From: Marinobacter sp. Arc7-DN-1
GTDB lineage: Bacteria; Pseudomonadota; Gammaproteobacteria; Pseudomonadales; Oleiphilaceae
Length of the DNA: 64,000 nucleotides
Reading direction: 5' to 3'
Assembly (NCBI RefSeq): GCF_003441595.1
Contig: NZ_CP031848.1
Coordinates: forward strand, 1,736,001-1,800,000
How positions within the stretch are numbered: the stretch's first letter is position 1; each line of letters begins with the position of its first letter. The position numbers were made by a program, and so were the translations under genes. The notes below the pieces were generated by a model, which worked only from the letters and a program-made list of their open reading frames with translations, made no database searches and was not told the origin of the DNA. This document shows positions 62,156-64,000 of the stretch, one piece after another.

Positions 62156-63476
62156 GAAACCAGCGTCAGTCAAGGGAACTCTGCTTGCCCTGCTATTGCC
62201 GGCCAGCATTGGCCTGATGGTTCTTGCGTGGCTGGTGCACGGCTTGTTGCTGGAACGGATGTCCAGGGAATTCGTTGAAAGCAGGCTCAAGGACGAAGTC
62301 GCGTTCCTTGTACACCAGATTCGCACGTCGAATGGTCGCGTGGATACGCTCCAGACCGGTGATTACTTCCAGGATGTCTTCCATCACGCCTTTGCCATAC
62401 GGTCGCCCTCCGGGACAATCATTTCGCCCGAGGCCTGGGCGCCTCTTTTAACGCCCTTGATTGAGTCCGGCAATGACGGAACCCTTCGGGTGCACGACAC
62501 AGAAATAGCTGACGCACCCTCGGATATCCTTGCCTATCGAAAATCCTTTCAGGTAGGCGAAACGCCTATCACTGTGATTGTCTCCGAAGATCTCGGCGCA
62601 TTGAAACGCAGTCAGGCAGAACTGCATGCCTGGACTGCCATCGTCTCCGTTTTGCTGATACTGCTTCTGGTCGCCGTGATCTGGTTCGGCATTACCCTAT
62701 CCATGCGCCCTGTTGTAACACTCAAGGCTGCACTAAAAAGGCTCCAGGATGGCAAAATTTCGCGTATTGACGTCCAGTCTCCCGAGGAGTTTCAGCCCCT
62801 TGTGGAGCAGCTCAACCAGTTGCTCGACTCTTTGGATCAGCGACTGGAGCGCTCACGAGACGCCCTGGCAAACTTGTCCCACAGCGTTAAAACACCCATC
62901 GCAGCTGTCCGGCAGATTCTGGACGACAAAAGCCACCCTCTAAACAACGATCTGAGGCACCAGATGGCAGCCCGGCTGAATGACATCGACAAACAGCTTG
63001 AAGCGGAAATGCGGCGCAGTCGTTTCGCCGGCCCGCAGGTTGGAAAAAGTGCGTACCCCTTGAAGCAGGCCCGGGATCTTCTTTGGATGCTAGGCCGTTT
63101 GTACCCGGAAAAATCCTTTGAGCTGTCCAGCGCCCTTCCCGAGGAAAGCCGCTGGCCGGTTGAAGAGCATGATTTGAACGAGATCCTGGGAAATTTGCTG
63201 GATAACGCGGGAAAATGGTCGAACGGTTACGTTGAACTTTCCTTATCACAAGACAACGGGTTAACTCGCATGGTCGTGACCGATGATGGCCCAGGAGTCA
63301 ACGAAAACGAAATGACCAGCCTGGGTCAGCGCGGGCTACGTCTGGACGAACAAACACCGGGGCACGGCCTTGGGCTCGCCATAGCGAGAGAAATCGTTGA
63401 GCGTTACGGTGGGCACGTTACCTTCTCAACAGCTTCTGGTGGTGGCTTGCAAGTGACTGTCGAGATTCCTAATTGA
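62145..63476 (+). CDS. copS: Sensor histidine kinase (PhoQ-type, CopS-like)
   Basis: A 443-residue membrane kinase. Helices near residues 12-32 and 163-185 flank a periplasmic sensor of about 130 residues. A HAMP region follows, then an H-box LANLSHSVKTPIAAV with His246 (PhoQ-like HSxKTP), N-box NEILGNLLDNAGKW, and ATP motifs DDGPGV and GHGLGLAI. The periplasmic part has several His residues (VHQIR, FHHAF, VHDTE) but no obvious copper motif, so the signal is inferred from context. Confidence 0.85.
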   Translation: MFHRKPASVKGTLLALLLPASIGLMVLAWLVHGLLLERMSREFVESRLKDEVAFLVHQIRTSNGRVDTLQTGDYFQDVFHHAFAIRSPSGTIISPEAWAPLLTPLIESGNDGTLRVHDTEIADAPSDILAYRKSFQVGETPITVIVSEDLGALKRSQAELHAWTAIVSVLLILLLVAVIWFGITLSMRPVVTLKAALKRLQDGKISRIDVQSPEEFQPLVEQLNQLLDSLDQRLERSRDALANLSHSVKTPIAAVRQILDDKSHPLNNDLRHQMAARLNDIDKQLEAEMRRSRFAGPQVGKSAYPLKQARDLLWMLGRLYPEKSFELSSALPEESRWPVEEHDLNEILGNLLDNAGKWSNGYVELSLSQDNGLTRMVVTDDGPGVNENEMTSLGQRGLRLDEQTPGHGLGLAIAREIVERYGGHVTFSTASGGGLQVTVEIPN

Positions 63477-63509
63477 CCCTCTATCTGACGCTTTTAAAGG
63501 GTCGACGAA

Positions 63510-64000
63510 TTAGCCAGACGGGACACTGTATATGTATATGTGGCTAGCTCCCTGACTGTCACTCTCCTCATTAGCCAGAACGACCAATATCGATTCGTCT
63601 CCAGTTATCACGTATGAAAAATCGATCACAAAGGAATTAATCTCACGAATTGGAGTAATCGAGAACCCAGCGCCCGGCGAACTTCTATCCCAACTTGCGC
63701 TAACCATTACATCCGATCCTGAAGCGGACGTTAACCCTGCAAAAGCCCCCCTGCGCTTTCTCAGAAAGGTTATAACCTCCCCCTCCTCAGCCATAACCTT
63801 CCGGGGAATAGAAAGGTATTGTTCGTTGACGGAATAAGCGTAATCGGGAGTAGTAACGATTTTCCTCTCCTTTAATGGCATAGCGACCCTTGGCAAAGAA
63901 ACTCTACCCAACTCAAGCCTGGGGAAAGGCTTCCCACCGGGAGACTGCAGCTCAAGATAGCTTTCCGCGACACTGACCCTCGTAGCGTCGTCGATGGGGA
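63510..64000 (-). CDS. Unrecognised protein, C-terminal part (cut by window edge)
   Basis: The frame is open from base 64000 to a TGA at 63510, about 162 residues, so this is the C-terminal part of a longer gene. It contains RVSVAESYLELQSPGGKPFP, then ITFLRKRRGAFAGLTSASGS, and ends ASHIYIYSVPSG. The composition suggests a soluble beta-rich protein. I do not recognise a family. It converges on the histidine kinase gene with 33 bases between them; base composition here is lower in GC than in the copper genes. Confidence 0.6.
   Translation of the reverse strand, partial: PIDDATRVSVAESYLELQSPGGKPFPRLELGRVSLPRVAMPLKERKIVTTPDYAYSVNEQYLSIPRKVMAEEGEVITFLRKRRGAFAGLTSASGSDVMVSASWDRSSPGAGFSITPIREINSFVIDFSYVITGDESILVVLANEESDSQGASHIYIYSVPSG

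Overview
The window looks like a chromosomal accessory or niche region of a facultatively anaerobic, denitrifying marine gammaproteobacterium. The gene set, GC-rich codon use and extragenic palindromes suggest something close to Marinobacter, but this is inferred from gene content and no 16S or tRNA gene is present. It is densely coded, with no insertion sequence, integrase, phage gene or CRISPR array seen. The first gene (a hemerythrin-domain protein) and the last (an unrecognised protein) are cut by the window edges.

1-12 kb is a nitric oxide respiration and NO-stress island. A norC-norB-norD-norQ-norE-norF operon runs leftward and converges on a second norE-norF pair running rightward. Behind norC lie hemN (heme synthesis without oxygen), the sigma-54 activator norR, and a diverged RIC/YtfE-like hemerythrin. 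The norC-hemN intergenic region holds three NorR-type palindromes between two divergent sigma-54 promoters, and a third sigma-54 promoter precedes the second norE. 12-16 kb is mixed: small ORFs, a frameshifted gene, a sulfite/nitrite reductase remnant, an orphan sdhB-like gene, a cytochrome P450, a soluble chemoreceptor with a zinc-binding tail, and DUF488.

16-30 kb continues the anaerobic theme. A class III ribonucleotide reductase operon sits behind a cobalamin riboswitch, and its glycyl-radical domain is a separate 48-aa gene. A Fur-box-controlled P19/polyferredoxin iron uptake pair follows, then a TetR-controlled RND efflux pump, a cytochrome c'-like protein, ubiU/ubiV (O2-independent ubiquinone synthesis) and small stress genes. 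30-38 kb has a NIT-domain chemoreceptor, a second hemN bracketed by palindromic repeats, a tandem HAD protein with a DWHxT motif, a universal stress protein and a BCCT transporter.

38-64 kb is metal resistance: cusCBA (Cu/Ag efflux), a MacB/LolD-like ABC system with an outer-membrane partner, a czcI-like/czcCBA efflux operon, a three-gene operon (HMA-like protein, DUF302, beta-propeller), cupredoxin-copA-copB, and a PhoPQ-type two-component pair (copRS-like). The same 16-bp direct repeat (TTCAG-N6-TTCAG on the strand of the downstream gene) occurs before the regulator pair, the cupredoxin/copAB operon, the DUF302 operon, cusCBA, and a short terminator-ended stretch that looks like an undescribed small RNA. 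This points to one copper regulon, including an sRNA, as the most interesting new hypothesis here.
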